Positions 9,046 to 18,009 are shown, counted from the stretch's first letter. The stretch: 64,000 nucleotides of DNA from Bacteroidales bacterium (GCA_023229525.1 JALNZC010000019.1:8150-72149), one strand, 5' to 3'. Notes: a model not told the origin generated them from the letters alone. A program made the numbers and translations.

Positions 9046-10949
9046 CCATGCGACAGTTTCAATTGATATTCCTGGTTCCTATGCTTCTTTTGAACCAATT
9101 GGCAACAGGTCAGGAATTCCATTACCCGGTTTCCACAATTGATACTTCACTTTTAAGGGATGCCTCTGCTGTTATCCGGTGCAATGAATGGGTCATTGAC
9201 ATCAGTTCTTTATATACAGAGACTATTACAATGCATACGGTTTTGACAATCCTGAAAGGTCAAGCTGCGGAAATGGCAATTGCTGCTATTCCTTACAATA
9301 ATTGGTCGGATGTTGACCGTTTTGAAGGTTTTGTTTATGATGCGGATGGAAGACTGATAAAAAAACTGGGGAAGAAAGATATCATCGACAAAAGCGCCAT
9401 AGACGATGAACTTCTTTATTCGGATCAACGCATTAAAGTAATCGATCCGCTGATTGCTGTATATCCGTTTACCGTAGAATATTTTATCAAACAATCTTTT
9501 CACCGCATGCTACATTATCCCACCTGGCAGGTACAAGACTCGTATCACACCTCAGTGGAATCAGCCAGGTTGGAGATCCGCACGGATGAAGGCATCTTTC
9601 CCCGATACAAGGAAATGCGGATACAAGGCAATGCCATTATTTCGGTCGACGGGAAACAGTTCAAGTCATGGGAAATGAATAAACTGCCAGCCATCGTTGA
9701 TGAACCCCTATGCCCTCCCATTACAGAACTTTCCCCGGTAATATATCTTGAACCCAATACATATGAGGTAAACGATTATTCTGGCAATTTCAGTTCCTGG
9801 AAAGCGGTTGGCGAATGGGAGGCCTCCCTGAACCAAGCGCGGGATACCCTGAACACTTCGATCCATGCAAAGGTGAATGCACTGATTGACGGAGTTACAG
9901 ATAAAACCGAAAAGGTAAAACGCATTTACAAGTTCATGCAGTCAACCTGCCGGTACGTATGTGTAACTGTCGGCATTAGCGGGATTCAGTCTGAAACAGC
10001 CGAGAATGTTGCCCGTCTTGGGTATGGCGATTGCAAAGGCCTGGTCAATTATACCTCGGCTTTGCTGAAAGCGGCAGGCATTCCTTCCTATTATACCCTG
10101 GTAAGGGCAGGGAAAAATGCTGAAGAAGTTCAAGAGGATTTCCCAAGTGATCGGTTCAACCATATCATCCTTTGTGTTCCCATGATAAACGATACGGTAT
10201 GGCTTGAGTGCACCAATATGAAAATGCCCTTTGGGTTCCTTGGTGATTTTACCGATAACCGGTATGTACTTATCGTAACACCGCAAGGAGGAGCGCTGAC
10301 ACGTACGCCTGTTTATCCTAAAGAACAGAATACCAGTTCCAGAGTAACTCATTTGATCCTCAATGAAACAGGTAATGCAACTGTTAAAATTCGAAGTATT
10401 TACAGGGGGTTGCAGGTTGAAGGGAAATTGGAGCTACCATTCCTCAGCCCGGATGAACAGAAAAAAGCGTTGCTTCGCCATTATGATGTTCCCGGTGTAG
10501 TCTTCAATTCAATGTCATTCACCGTTTCTGGTGACCGTATCCCGGTAATAGAGGAAAAAGTGACTGCTGATATTCCCAGATTCTCCACGGTAAGCGGAAC
10601 CCGGATGTTCATCTCTATGAACCGCTTCCTCGATACACCCGGAAAAGGTAAACGGGATGATCATCGTAAATATGATTTTATTATCTCCCGTCCCTTTATT
10701 GATACTGATACAGTTATCGTTGAAATACCTTCAGGTTACAAGATTGAAAACATACCTTTGCCGGCAGAACTGAAAACTCCGTTTGGGCGATTGAAATCTG
10801 AGGTGAAAACCGATAGACAAACCCTTACACTTTACCGTTATTCTGTCCTGGAAAAGGGACGGTATCCCGCCAATCAATACAATGATTTTGTAGAATTCAT
10901 GCACCAGGTAACTAAACAGGATGAAAGGAAGGTAGTAATCGTAAAATAA
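9042..10949 (+). CDS. exported DUF3857/transglutaminase-like protein
   Basis: A 635-residue exported protein. The signal peptide (FQLIFLVPMLLLNQLATG) is followed by a DUF3857-type N-terminal domain and a transglutaminase-like core at about 290-400. The core keeps a candidate nucleophile Cys331 in YGDCKGL, His374 in FNHIIL and an acidic residue Glu389 in WLECT, so unlike its upstream neighbour it may be active. A C-terminal beta-rich region follows. The start overlaps the preceding stop by four bases (ATGA), which indicates translational coupling and co-expression. Paired DUF3857 genes of this kind are common in Bacteroidota; they are thought to act on periplasmic or surface proteins, but no substrate is known here. 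Confidence 0.8.
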   Translation: MTMRQFQLIFLVPMLLLNQLATGQEFHYPVSTIDTSLLRDASAVIRCNEWVIDISSLYTETITMHTVLTILKGQAAEMAIAAIPYNNWSDVDRFEGFVYDADGRLIKKLGKKDIIDKSAIDDELLYSDQRIKVIDPLIAVYPFTVEYFIKQSFHRMLHYPTWQVQDSYHTSVESARLEIRTDEGIFPRYKEMRIQGNAIISVDGKQFKSWEMNKLPAIVDEPLCPPITELSPVIYLEPNTYEVNDYSGNFSSWKAVGEWEASLNQARDTLNTSIHAKVNALIDGVTDKTEKVKRIYKFMQSTCRYVCVTVGISGIQSETAENVARLGYGDCKGLVNYTSALLKAAGIPSYYTLVRAGKNAEEVQEDFPSDRFNHIILCVPMINDTVWLECTNMKMPFGFLGDFTDNRYVLIVTPQGGALTRTPVYPKEQNTSSRVTHLILNETGNATVKIRSIYRGLQVEGKLELPFLSPDEQKKALLRHYDVPGVVFNSMSFTVSGDRIPVIEEKVTADIPRFSTVSGTRMFISMNRFLDTPGKGKRDDHRKYDFIISRPFIDTDTVIVEIPSGYKIENIPLPAELKTPFGRLKSEVKTDRQTLTLYRYSVLEKGRYPANQYNDFVEFMHQVTKQDERKVVIVK

Positions 10950-10998
10950 CCTTTTGAAAAGAAGAGAATTGTGACCGTTAACAATAGTTCACGGTTTT

Positions 10999-11832
10999 CT
11001 AAAACTCGTCCGGCAATCTTTTCAATTGCTCATTGGTAAATACTGGACCATCTTTACAAACATAGGTCGATCCGATGTTGCACCGGCCGCATTTTCCCAG
11101 GCCACATTGCATTCTCATTTCCAGGGTAGTGATGATATCCTTGTCGGCAAATCCGAGCTTTAACAGCGACTGGATGGTATATTTGATCATAATGGGAGGT
11201 CCGCAGGTGATCACTTTGGTGTTTTCGATCACCGGTTTAACCACCTCTTCAAGGATCTTGGGGACAACGCCCACGTTGGTTGTCCATGTCTCTTCAGGCT
11301 TATCAATGGTAAGAATTACTTTCAGGGTCTTATTGTCCTGCCACTCTTTGATCTCCTCCTTATAGCACATGTCCGCTGATGTACGGGCACCATAAAGAAT
11401 GGTGAAATCCTTGTAATCATTGCGGTTGTCGATGCAATACTGGATCAATGAACGCAACGGGGCCAGACCGATACCGCCACCCACGAACAACAGATTCTTC
11501 CCTTTGATATCTTCGAGCGGGAACCAGTTTCCATAAGGACCACGGATACCCACTTCATCGCCTTCTTCAAGACCGGAATGGATGTCGGCCGTGACGATCC
11601 CCGCACGTTTGACGGAGCAATCGAAATAACCCTTACGGGTCACTGAAGAGGCGATACAAAACGTGCATTCTCCGGAGCCGAGCAAGGAAAATTCCACAAA
11701 CTGACCGGGCATCCATTTGAATTTCTCTGTCAATCCCTCTTCTTTGAACTTCAACCGGTAGGTGCGTATATCGGGTGTTTCCTGGATTACCTTGTCGATC
11801 TTGCAGATCATCGGTACGAGCAGCTGTTCCAT
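10999..11832 (-). CDS. flxA: FAD/NAD(P)-binding subunit with [2Fe-2S] motif (FlxA-like)
   Basis: The NADH-oxidising subunit of a Flx-Hdr complex. It resembles the ferredoxin-reductase-like gamma subunits of sulfhydrogenase and AsrB/PyrK. The FAD-binding barrel is at about 10-100 (MPGQFVEFSL), the NAD-binding domain follows (LLFVGGGIGLAPLRSLI), and the C-terminal cysteines MQCGLGKCGRCNIG...YVC can ligate a [2Fe-2S] cluster. The frame opens further upstream at a TTG (11886), but those 18 codons are encoded by an AT-rich 7-base repeat. ATG at 11832 (MEQLLVPMICKIDKV) gives the usual N-terminus of the family and is preceded by AAGGAG, so it is preferred; 277 residues. It is the last gene of the hdrCBA-flxDCBA cluster. 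Role from family knowledge; electron donor NADH is inferred. Confidence 0.85.
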   Translation of the reverse strand: MEQLLVPMICKIDKVIQETPDIRTYRLKFKEEGLTEKFKWMPGQFVEFSLLGSGECTFCIASSVTRKGYFDCSVKRAGIVTADIHSGLEEGDEVGIRGPYGNWFPLEDIKGKNLLFVGGGIGLAPLRSLIQYCIDNRNDYKDFTILYGARTSADMCYKEEIKEWQDNKTLKVILTIDKPEETWTTNVGVVPKILEEVVKPVIENTKVITCGPPIMIKYTIQSLLKLGFADKDIITTLEMRMQCGLGKCGRCNIGSTYVCKDGPVFTNEQLKRLPDEF

Positions 11833-11872
11833 CTCCTTATATATTGAATAACTTTCTTCTTTGTATTTTTTT

Positions 11873-11985
11873 AATTCAAAACTCAAAATGACAACTTAAA
11901 ATTCAATACCTGGTGTAAATCTGGCAGGATAAAAGTTTTAATTTTTGAATTGTAGTTTTGACCTTTGAGTTTTGAGTTTTAAACT
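11873..11985. repeat. inverted arrays of 7-base repeats between flxB and flxA
   Basis: On the left side the units read AATTCAA, AACTCAA and related forms. On the right, about 11934-11985, they read TTTGAGT, TTTGAGT, TTTAAAC. The two arrays are approximate reverse complements, so the whole spacer could fold into a long imperfect hairpin. The left array runs into the TTG-started extension of flxA. Confidence 0.7.
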
Positions 11986-13036
11986 AAACTACCTCATTGC
12001 TAGCAACCTGGTTCACCACCTCAAAAATGCTGATATTCACCGGGCACGAGACAGCACACTTCCCACAACCCACACAAAGATTTTCGCCAAAGCGTTCTTT
12101 ATAGTAAACGAATTTGTGCAGGGCGCGTTGCCTCCACCGGCGATACTTGACCGGGCGCGGGTTATGGCCGCCTGCCATCAGGGTGAAATAACCGTTATTG
12201 CAGGAGTCATAGCTTTTATAACGGACACCGGTATCTTTTACCCGCTCATCAGAGATCTTAAAGCAATGGCATGTCGGACAAACAAAAGCACAGGTGTTAC
12301 AACTGATACAGTTGGCTGAAACGTCTTCAAATTCCGGGGAATCGAAGATTTTCGAGAGTTTTTCATTGATCTCTTTGTAATTCATCTTCAGCCGGAAGGA
12401 AGCTGCGAAAGCCTGGTACTGTTTTTTCAGCTCCTCATCAGATACAGGATGCAAGATGCAGGATGCAGGATCAAGATTTTCTTTTAGGAAAGCATCCCCT
12501 TTTTCAGTTCTTGCCGTAATGTGGACCTTTCCCTCGGTTCCGTTCACGATCAGCACATCCATGGCGTCAAGATTTTCCACGTCATAGTCGAGCGAGGTGC
12601 AGAAGCAGTGGGTTTCCGCTTTATCGCAACGGGTGGAAATAACCACTGTGTTCTGACGCCGTTTCTGATAGTCATTGTCGATGTAATCCCAGTTATACAC
12701 CTTATCGAGAACCTGCAAACTGCGGGCATCGCAATGTTTCATCCCTAGGATCACGCGTTTGGCGGTAAACGGGTCTTCGTCGGTCTCCTTTACTCGGGTT
12801 CCTGTACTGTCGGCTGTATATTTCATGATCTTGGCCGAACGCGGAAAAAAAAGCGGTTTGGCGCTCCTGGTCGTTGCGATGGGGGAATCGGGATCACATT
12901 CACCAAGGCTTGAAACCCGTTTGAAATCAAACTTTCCGAATTTCTCAACCGGGGCCCAGGTTTCATTTCTGGCAATAATGGCTTCGTAGAATTTCTGCAA
13001 GCCAGCTTTATCGGTAACAAATATTTCAACGTTCAT
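11984..13036 (-). CDS. flxB: 4Fe-4S dicluster subunit (FlxB-like)
   Basis: A 350-residue iron-sulfur subunit similar to the beta subunits of hydrogenase/sulfur reductase complexes. The C-terminal half has two [4Fe-4S] motifs, CISCNTCAFVCPTCHC and CVGCGKCAVSCP. The N-terminal half (about 1-185) is a domain that precedes such clusters in this family, with a GMKHCDARSLQVL motif. It would carry electrons between the FAD/NAD subunit FlxA and the rest of the complex. Start is ATG at 13036, 15 bases after the stop of flxC. Codons about 188-199 are encoded by a tandem 7-base repeat (12441-12472), translated as SCILHP, in the linker between the two halves. The frame is kept through it. Confidence 0.85.
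   Translation of the reverse strand: MNVEIFVTDKAGLQKFYEAIIARNETWAPVEKFGKFDFKRVSSLGECDPDSPIATTRSAKPLFFPRSAKIMKYTADSTGTRVKETDEDPFTAKRVILGMKHCDARSLQVLDKVYNWDYIDNDYQKRRQNTVVISTRCDKAETHCFCTSLDYDVENLDAMDVLIVNGTEGKVHITARTEKGDAFLKENLDPASCILHPVSDEELKKQYQAFAASFRLKMNYKEINEKLSKIFDSPEFEDVSANCISCNTCAFVCPTCHCFKISDERVKDTGVRYKSYDSCNNGYFTLMAGGHNPRPVKYRRWRQRALHKFVYYKERFGENLCVGCGKCAVSCPVNISIFEVVNQVASNEVV
12441..12472. repeat. tandem 7-base repeat inside flxB
   Basis: Units GATACAG, GATGCAA, GATGCAG, GATGCAG, GATC: about 4.5 copies with a strict 7-base period. The array lies in the coding region for the linker of FlxB and does not break the frame. Confidence 0.8.
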
Positions 13037-13051
13037 AACAGAAAGTTCGGA

Positions 13052-13903
13052 TTACATTATAAAATCATCTGGATCCTGCATGCTGTATTTATAAAAGGCG
13101 CCACGGTCACCCTCATGCACGCCAGCAAGATGTTCCTGGAAATTTTCGTAGATAACGCGTTCGTTCCACTTGTGCAACAGGTGCAGCGGTAAATGGCTTG
13201 GGCAGGCTTTCTCGCAATTACGGCAATCAACACAACGGCCGGCCAGATGCAGTGACCACGTCATCAGGGCATGGAAGGCGCCCGAAGTGGTATTGGCCCC
13301 GTTATATAATGTCGCTGTCTCCTGGTCAATACAGCATTTGGCACAGTAGCACAACGGACATGAGTGACGACAAGCATTACAACGGATACAGTTCTCAAAT
13401 ACCTCCTCGAAATAGACGCGGCGGTCAACAAGTCCTTTTGAAGCCAGTTCGTCAATATCGGCATTCACTTTATATTTGCGGACTTCGTGAGGCGTTCCGA
13501 GCATTTCGTCGGCCACAATGGCATCGGGGAACACGCACTCCATGCAATTCTGCATTTTGTTGCCCTGTTCGTCCACCACTCCTTCGCAGGCGATGCCCAC
13601 CACGTAAAGCTTGTCGCGCTTTACCTGGCTTTCGGTCAGCAGAAGGTTCAAAGACCGGCTATCGCATCCCTTCACGACCAATCCTACCCGTTTATTACGT
13701 GTATGCTCGTATTTCAGGTAATTGACCAGGTTAAAGACCGACCTGTCATTGAAAACCAGTTGGGATACATCCTTCTGGTCTCTGATCAGCACCGGGACTT
13801 GGTTCTCATCGAAACCCGTAAGCCGGTAACCGACGAAAACGTCGATCTTTCCTTCAGCAAAGAGCTTCGAAGCGATCTCCTGGATTTGTTTTGTGTAGTC
13901 CAT
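13052..13903 (-). CDS. flxC: 4Fe-4S dicluster subunit (FlxC-like)
   Basis: A 283-residue iron-sulfur subunit related to the preceding FlxB. It has an N-terminal domain with VVKGCDSRSLNLLL, a CMEC motif in the middle, and two [4Fe-4S] motifs in the C-terminal half (CIRCNACRHSCPLCYC and CVDCRNCEKACP). It is thought to relay electrons from FlxA to FlxD and HdrABC. The start codon overlaps the stop of flxD by one base (TAATG on the coding strand), so the two are translationally coupled. Length and cysteine motifs are intact. The paired FlxB/FlxC cluster subunits, one gene apart, suggest an old duplication. Confidence 0.82.
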   Translation of the reverse strand: MDYTKQIQEIASKLFAEGKIDVFVGYRLTGFDENQVPVLIRDQKDVSQLVFNDRSVFNLVNYLKYEHTRNKRVGLVVKGCDSRSLNLLLTESQVKRDKLYVVGIACEGVVDEQGNKMQNCMECVFPDAIVADEMLGTPHEVRKYKVNADIDELASKGLVDRRVYFEEVFENCIRCNACRHSCPLCYCAKCCIDQETATLYNGANTTSGAFHALMTWSLHLAGRCVDCRNCEKACPSHLPLHLLHKWNERVIYENFQEHLAGVHEGDRGAFYKYSMQDPDDFIM

Positions 13904-14388
13904 TATTTCTCGAAGTTTTCTTTTTTATACAAATGAAGCGGGCCGAGTTTTTTGATATCCTCGGTCACCTTGGCCACCACCTTGGCGAACTTAGGTCCTT
14001 CGGCTGCCGAAACCCACGAAAACTGAATACGGTCCTCATGAAAACCGACAAAATTCAGCAGCTTCTTGGTGACCAGAAACCTCCGGCGGGCATAATAATT
14101 TCCGCTGATGTAATGACAGTCGCCGGGATGGCATCCCGAAACGAGGACTCCGTCGGCTGTGGTCTGCAACGATTTGATCAGGAACCAAGGATCCACGCGG
14201 GATGAACAGGGTACACGGATAATCCGGATATTGGGGGGATATTGGATGCGTGAAGTCCCGGTAAGATCGGAACCGGCGTAAGAGCACCAGTTGCAGAGAA
14301 TCCCTATGATCACAGGCTCCCAATTGGGCGGAGCCACAATTTCGGGCTTTTCAATGCTTACAAGTTGGTTATTTGCTACTGCTTCCAT
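13903..14388 (-). CDS. flxD: MvhD-like [2Fe-2S] subunit (FlxD-like)
   Basis: A 161-residue protein of the MvhD/FlxD family, which transfers electrons into HdrA. It shows the family signature ILCNWCSYAGSDLTG, then PCSSRVDP and VSGCHPGDCHY. These cysteines bind a [2Fe-2S] cluster in MvhD. In methanogens MvhD connects hydrogenase to HdrA; in bacteria FlxD connects the NADH-oxidising module. The start overlaps the hdrA stop by one base, so it is coupled to hdrA. Nothing odd is visible. Confidence 0.9.
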   Translation of the reverse strand: MEAVANNQLVSIEKPEIVAPPNWEPVIIGILCNWCSYAGSDLTGTSRIQYPPNIRIIRVPCSSRVDPWFLIKSLQTTADGVLVSGCHPGDCHYISGNYYARRRFLVTKKLLNFVGFHEDRIQFSWVSAAEGPKFAKVVAKVTEDIKKLGPLHLYKKENFEK

Positions 14389-16361
14389 CAGATTGAAACT
14401 ATCTCGTTAATGATTTGAAGATCTGTAAAACCGGCCAGGCTAATGGCCATGCTGCGGCAAACCGCCACACAGGAGCCACATCCCTGGCAAACCCCTTCAT
14501 TGATCTTGGCTACGGTACGCATCTCTTTCGAGCCATGGCCCATCGGAACTTCTTCGGTCACAATGGCTCCGTAAGGACAAACCTTGACGCAATTCTGGCA
14601 GCCCGTACAATATTCGTTGTTTACGGTGGAGATCATCGGATCTTTCTTCATGGTATCCCCGGAAAAGATTCCGCAAACTTTTGCGGCACAGGCTGATGCC
14701 TGGGCGACAGTGTCGGGAATATCCTTTGGTGCCTGAGTACAACCGGCAAGAAAGATCCCGGCTTTGGCTGTCTCTACCGGACGAAGTTTCGGGTGGGCTT
14801 CCGACATATATCCGTATTTGTCGTAGGAAACGCCCAGTAAACGGGCGAGATCGGGGTTGTCCTTGGGGGGGATTACAGCGGTCGCAAGGACCACGAGGTC
14901 GGCTACCACTTCCACTACCTGGCCGATCTGGGCATCTTCACCACGCACGATCAGTTTGTCTCCTTTTTTGTAAATCTTTGATACGCGACCGCGCAGATAT
15001 GTTGCAGCAGTATCAACCTGCGCTTTCTTCACAAATTCCTCATAGCCTTTTCCCGCTGCCCGGATATCCATATAGAAGACGTATGCGTGTGAATCGTGCA
15101 CTTTGTGATGCAGGAGGATGGTGTGTTTGGTGGTGTACATGCAGCATATCTTCGAGCAGTATTCGATCCCTTTGGCTTCATCGCGGGAACCGATACATTT
15201 TATGAAGACCACATTCTTGGGAACTTTTCCATCGGAAGGACGCACCGGGACTCCATTTGTCGGGCCATTAGCCGATACCATCCGTTCAAATTCGAGGGAA
15301 GTGATGATGTCTTTGAACCGCCCTACTCCATATTCTTCATACGGTTTCGGATCCCAAAGGTCGTAACCGGTTGCGACCACCACGGCGCCGATTTCGCGTT
15401 CGATGATCTCATCCTGCATCTTGTAGTCGATGGAGCCTTTTTCGCACACCTTGGCACATATCCCGCATTTACCTTTGGTAAGCATCGTACAATGCGCAGC
15501 GTCAATGACGGGTTTATTGGGAACCGCCTGCGGGAAGGGGGTATAGATCGCCTTCCGTTTGTCGATACCCATATTGTATTCGTTGGGGACTTTTACGGGG
15601 CACTTCTGCCAGCAGGTGCCGCATCCGGTACAGGTCTTGAAATTCACATAGGAAGCTTTCTTCCTGATCTTTGCTTTATAATTTCCTACAAAACCTTCGA
15701 GTTCGAGGACTTCGGCATAGGGAATGAGTTCAATGTAAGGATGAGAGGCGACATCCACCATTTTTGGTGTAAGGATGCACTGGGAACAATCGAGGGTCGG
15801 GAAAGTTTCGTCGAGCTGTGCCATCTTCCCTCCGATGGATGGACTTTTCTCCACCAGTACCACGGGTATCCGGGCATCGGCAATATCCAAAGCCGCCTGG
15901 ATGCCTGCGATCCCGCCACCGATTACCAGGGCACGTTTGGTGACCGGGACCGAAATCTCATGCAATTGCTCGTTGGCAATTGATTTTGCCACTGCCATCC
16001 GGACAAGATCGGACGCTTTCTCGGTGGCTGCTTTTTTATCCTTCTGGTGAACCCACGATGAATGTTCGCGGATGTTGGCCACCTCCAGGAGGTAAGGATT
16101 CATCCCTGCGTCGGAAAGGGCTTTCCTGAAAGTTTTCTCATGCATCCTGGGCGAGCATGCGGCAACCACAATGGAGGTGAGCCGGTACTGGGTGATGGCA
16201 TCCCGGATCTGTTGCTGACCGGGATCGGAACACATATATTTGTAATCGATGGCGAATTTCACCTCACGGATCCGCTTGGCTTCTTCAACCACTTTGGGGA
16301 CATCAACGAAATCGGCAATATTGGCGCCGCAAAAACAAACGAAAACACCTACTCGGGCCAT
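14388..16361 (-). CDS. hdrA: heterodisulfide reductase subunit A (flavin-containing)
   Basis: A 657-residue HdrA, the flavoprotein at the centre of the complex. In the characterised enzymes it bifurcates electrons between ferredoxin and the HdrB disulfide site. The N-terminal domain (1-135) has the CFCG and CSPRMHEKTFR motifs of the family. The FAD-binding GGGIAGIQAAL lies at about 148-158, followed by the DCSQCILTPK motif. Further cluster motifs are CTGCGTCWQKCP near 245 and two C-terminal ferredoxin-type motifs, CTGCQNCVKVCP and CQGCGSCVAVC. Length matches the standard single-unit HdrA. It overlaps hdrB and flxD by one base on each side. Substrate specificity cannot be read from the sequence. 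Confidence 0.93.
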   Translation of the reverse strand: MARVGVFVCFCGANIADFVDVPKVVEEAKRIREVKFAIDYKYMCSDPGQQQIRDAITQYRLTSIVVAACSPRMHEKTFRKALSDAGMNPYLLEVANIREHSSWVHQKDKKAATEKASDLVRMAVAKSIANEQLHEISVPVTKRALVIGGGIAGIQAALDIADARIPVVLVEKSPSIGGKMAQLDETFPTLDCSQCILTPKMVDVASHPYIELIPYAEVLELEGFVGNYKAKIRKKASYVNFKTCTGCGTCWQKCPVKVPNEYNMGIDKRKAIYTPFPQAVPNKPVIDAAHCTMLTKGKCGICAKVCEKGSIDYKMQDEIIEREIGAVVVATGYDLWDPKPYEEYGVGRFKDIITSLEFERMVSANGPTNGVPVRPSDGKVPKNVVFIKCIGSRDEAKGIEYCSKICCMYTTKHTILLHHKVHDSHAYVFYMDIRAAGKGYEEFVKKAQVDTAATYLRGRVSKIYKKGDKLIVRGEDAQIGQVVEVVADLVVLATAVIPPKDNPDLARLLGVSYDKYGYMSEAHPKLRPVETAKAGIFLAGCTQAPKDIPDTVAQASACAAKVCGIFSGDTMKKDPMISTVNNEYCTGCQNCVKVCPYGAIVTEEVPMGHGSKEMRTVAKINEGVCQGCGSCVAVCRSMAISLAGFTDLQIINEIVSI

Positions 16362-17305
16362 TATTCAACCTCACTTTCTGCTTCAACAGCTTTTCTGGGT
16401 TTTTTAACTTTTTCTGGTTCCGGTTCAATCTTCCCGATGTTGGCCAGGGCACCTTCAACGGGAACAATATGCTTATTGAACATCATATCTTTCTGCGACA
16501 TACCGAAGGCGAGTGCCATCAACTGCGTAAAATAGAAGATGGGAAGGTTAATTTTTTTCCCGGTATGCTTTTCAATATCAGGTTGCCGCATGTCGAGGTT
16601 CGACTGGCAAAGCGGGCAAGCCACTACGATGGCGTGGGCCCCGCTCTCCCTGGCCATTTCCAGAATCTGGCTGCTGAGGTTGATCACCACTTCGGTATCG
16701 GAAATAGAAAAGGAGGCGCCGCAGCATTCGGTCTTGTAGTCAAATTCGGTAGCTTTTGCGCCAAGTGCCTCCACGATATGGTCCATTGACATAGGATATT
16801 CGGGAGAATCAAAATGGGTGATGTTCTTCGGCCGGGTAAGCAGGCAGCCATAATAGCAGGCCAGCTTCATCCCTGCAAGGGATTTTGTTACTTTTGACTT
16901 GATGGCTTCCAGTCCGATATCTTCGTAACAATATTGGAGCATAGATTTCACGGCCACCTTTCCTTTATAGGTTCCCTCGTCAATTACTGTGGAATTGATC
17001 TTTCTTGCCAGTTCCGGGTTATCATCCATGTGGACCTTGGTCACCTTCAGACGTTGGTAACAGGAGGCACACGGAATAGCCATGGTGGCATTGTCAAGTT
17101 TCTCTGCCAGGACCAGATTACGTAAGGGAAGTGCATATGCTAACGTTTCGCTCAGGGAATGGGCGGAAGTGGCGCCACAACAGTTCCAATCGGGTATTTC
17201 CTCCATCTGCACATCCAGGCTCTTCATGACCATTTTTACGGTCATATCGAATTCCTCACTGGTGCCATGCGCGGAACAACCCGGGAAATAGGTTACTTTC
17301 TTCAT
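16361..17305 (-). CDS. hdrB: heterodisulfide reductase subunit B
   Basis: A 314-residue HdrB, the disulfide-reducing subunit. Two CCG domains are visible, each with the C...CCG...CxxC pattern that binds a non-cubane [4Fe-4S] cluster. The first runs from FPGCSAHG through WNCCGATSAHS to PCASCYQR. The second runs from CYYGCLLTRPK through ECCGASFS to ACPLCQSN. The C-terminal 30 residues are charged and lysine/proline-rich, a tail beyond the domain. In methanogens the substrate is CoM-S-S-CoB; in sulfate reducers DsrC has been proposed; in this organism the disulfide is unknown. It lies 11 bases after hdrC and overlaps hdrA by one base. Confidence 0.92.
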   Translation of the reverse strand: MKKVTYFPGCSAHGTSEEFDMTVKMVMKSLDVQMEEIPDWNCCGATSAHSLSETLAYALPLRNLVLAEKLDNATMAIPCASCYQRLKVTKVHMDDNPELARKINSTVIDEGTYKGKVAVKSMLQYCYEDIGLEAIKSKVTKSLAGMKLACYYGCLLTRPKNITHFDSPEYPMSMDHIVEALGAKATEFDYKTECCGASFSISDTEVVINLSSQILEMARESGAHAIVVACPLCQSNLDMRQPDIEKHTGKKINLPIFYFTQLMALAFGMSQKDMMFNKHIVPVEGALANIGKIEPEPEKVKKPRKAVEAESEVE

Positions 17306-17316
17306 TTCGGGATGGA

Positions 17317-17889
17317 TTATTGATGCTTCTTTTCCAGTTTTTCAGCTAATTGGTACATGCGTCGGATTGCTTTGGCGCTCTTCATAGGTTTCACTCCCAG
17401 TGGGATTTTTCCTTTGAGCAGCGCCTTGGGGGCAAGGTGCATATCCTTGAAAAGATTGCGGGTACGGATATTGAATTCGGCCATCATACGAAGCTCGTAG
17501 TTGCGGCCGTATCGTTTGATCATATCGAGAAAGATCTCATGGAATTTCCTGATCTCTTTTACTTTGGTTGAATCGTTCACATAATTCTCTTCTATCGCCA
17601 AATGACGGATGGCTTCCATTACAGCTGGAATCTCAATCTGGCGGGGGCAACGACCGGAACAGGCGGAACAGGTCAGACAAAACCAGGTTGAATTGGCCAT
17701 ATAAACTTCGTTCCGTTGTCCCAACTTGACGAGTTGTATGATCTCCCTCGGGGGAAAATCCATGTATTGCGATACCGGGCAGGTGGAGACGCATTTCCCG
17801 CACTGGTAACATTCAAGCACATTGGCACCGCTTCGTTGATTGACCTCGGCCAGCAAGGTGTTTTTTTCCTGTAATCCAAGTGTGATCAT
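17317..17889 (-). CDS. hdrC: heterodisulfide reductase subunit C
   Basis: A 190-residue HdrC with two [4Fe-4S] motifs, CYQCGKCVSTCPVSQY and CLTCSACSGRCPRQIE, which pass electrons from HdrA to HdrB. It is the first gene of the seven-gene cluster. No membrane segments are seen, so this is the soluble type, not HdrE/DsrM-linked. A -7 promoter element sits about 83 bases upstream. The C-terminal region is helical and basic, as usual for the family. Confidence 0.9.
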   Translation of the reverse strand: MITLGLQEKNTLLAEVNQRSGANVLECYQCGKCVSTCPVSQYMDFPPREIIQLVKLGQRNEVYMANSTWFCLTCSACSGRCPRQIEIPAVMEAIRHLAIEENYVNDSTKVKEIRKFHEIFLDMIKRYGRNYELRMMAEFNIRTRNLFKDMHLAPKALLKGKIPLGVKPMKSAKAIRRMYQLAEKLEKKHQ

Positions 17890-17971
17890 CGGTCTGGATA
17901 TAATTTGGAATTGATCGGATTAACTTGAGCTTTATTCTGAATCAATCAATATTGTTAATTAATTCACAGCA

Positions 17972-17979
17972 CAAAGTTA
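17972..17979 (-). promoter_or_regulatory. candidate -7 promoter element of the hdr-flx cluster
   Basis: On the minus strand this reads TAACTTTG, a full match to TAnnTTTG, 83 bases before the hdrC start. A TTTG -33 box at the ideal distance was not found, so the call is moderate. It is the only good candidate in front of the cluster. Confidence 0.45.
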
Positions 17980-18009
17980 CTAAAAATAATTTTTGGAAAG
18001 ATTCTAAAT

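Noticed and set aside
11884..11886. TTG start for flxA
   Set aside because: The added residues come from the 7-base repeat; the ATG at 11832 gives the family's N-terminus.
15096..15983. Plus-strand frame of 295 codons
   Set aside because: Lies antisense within hdrA, whose motifs are unambiguous.
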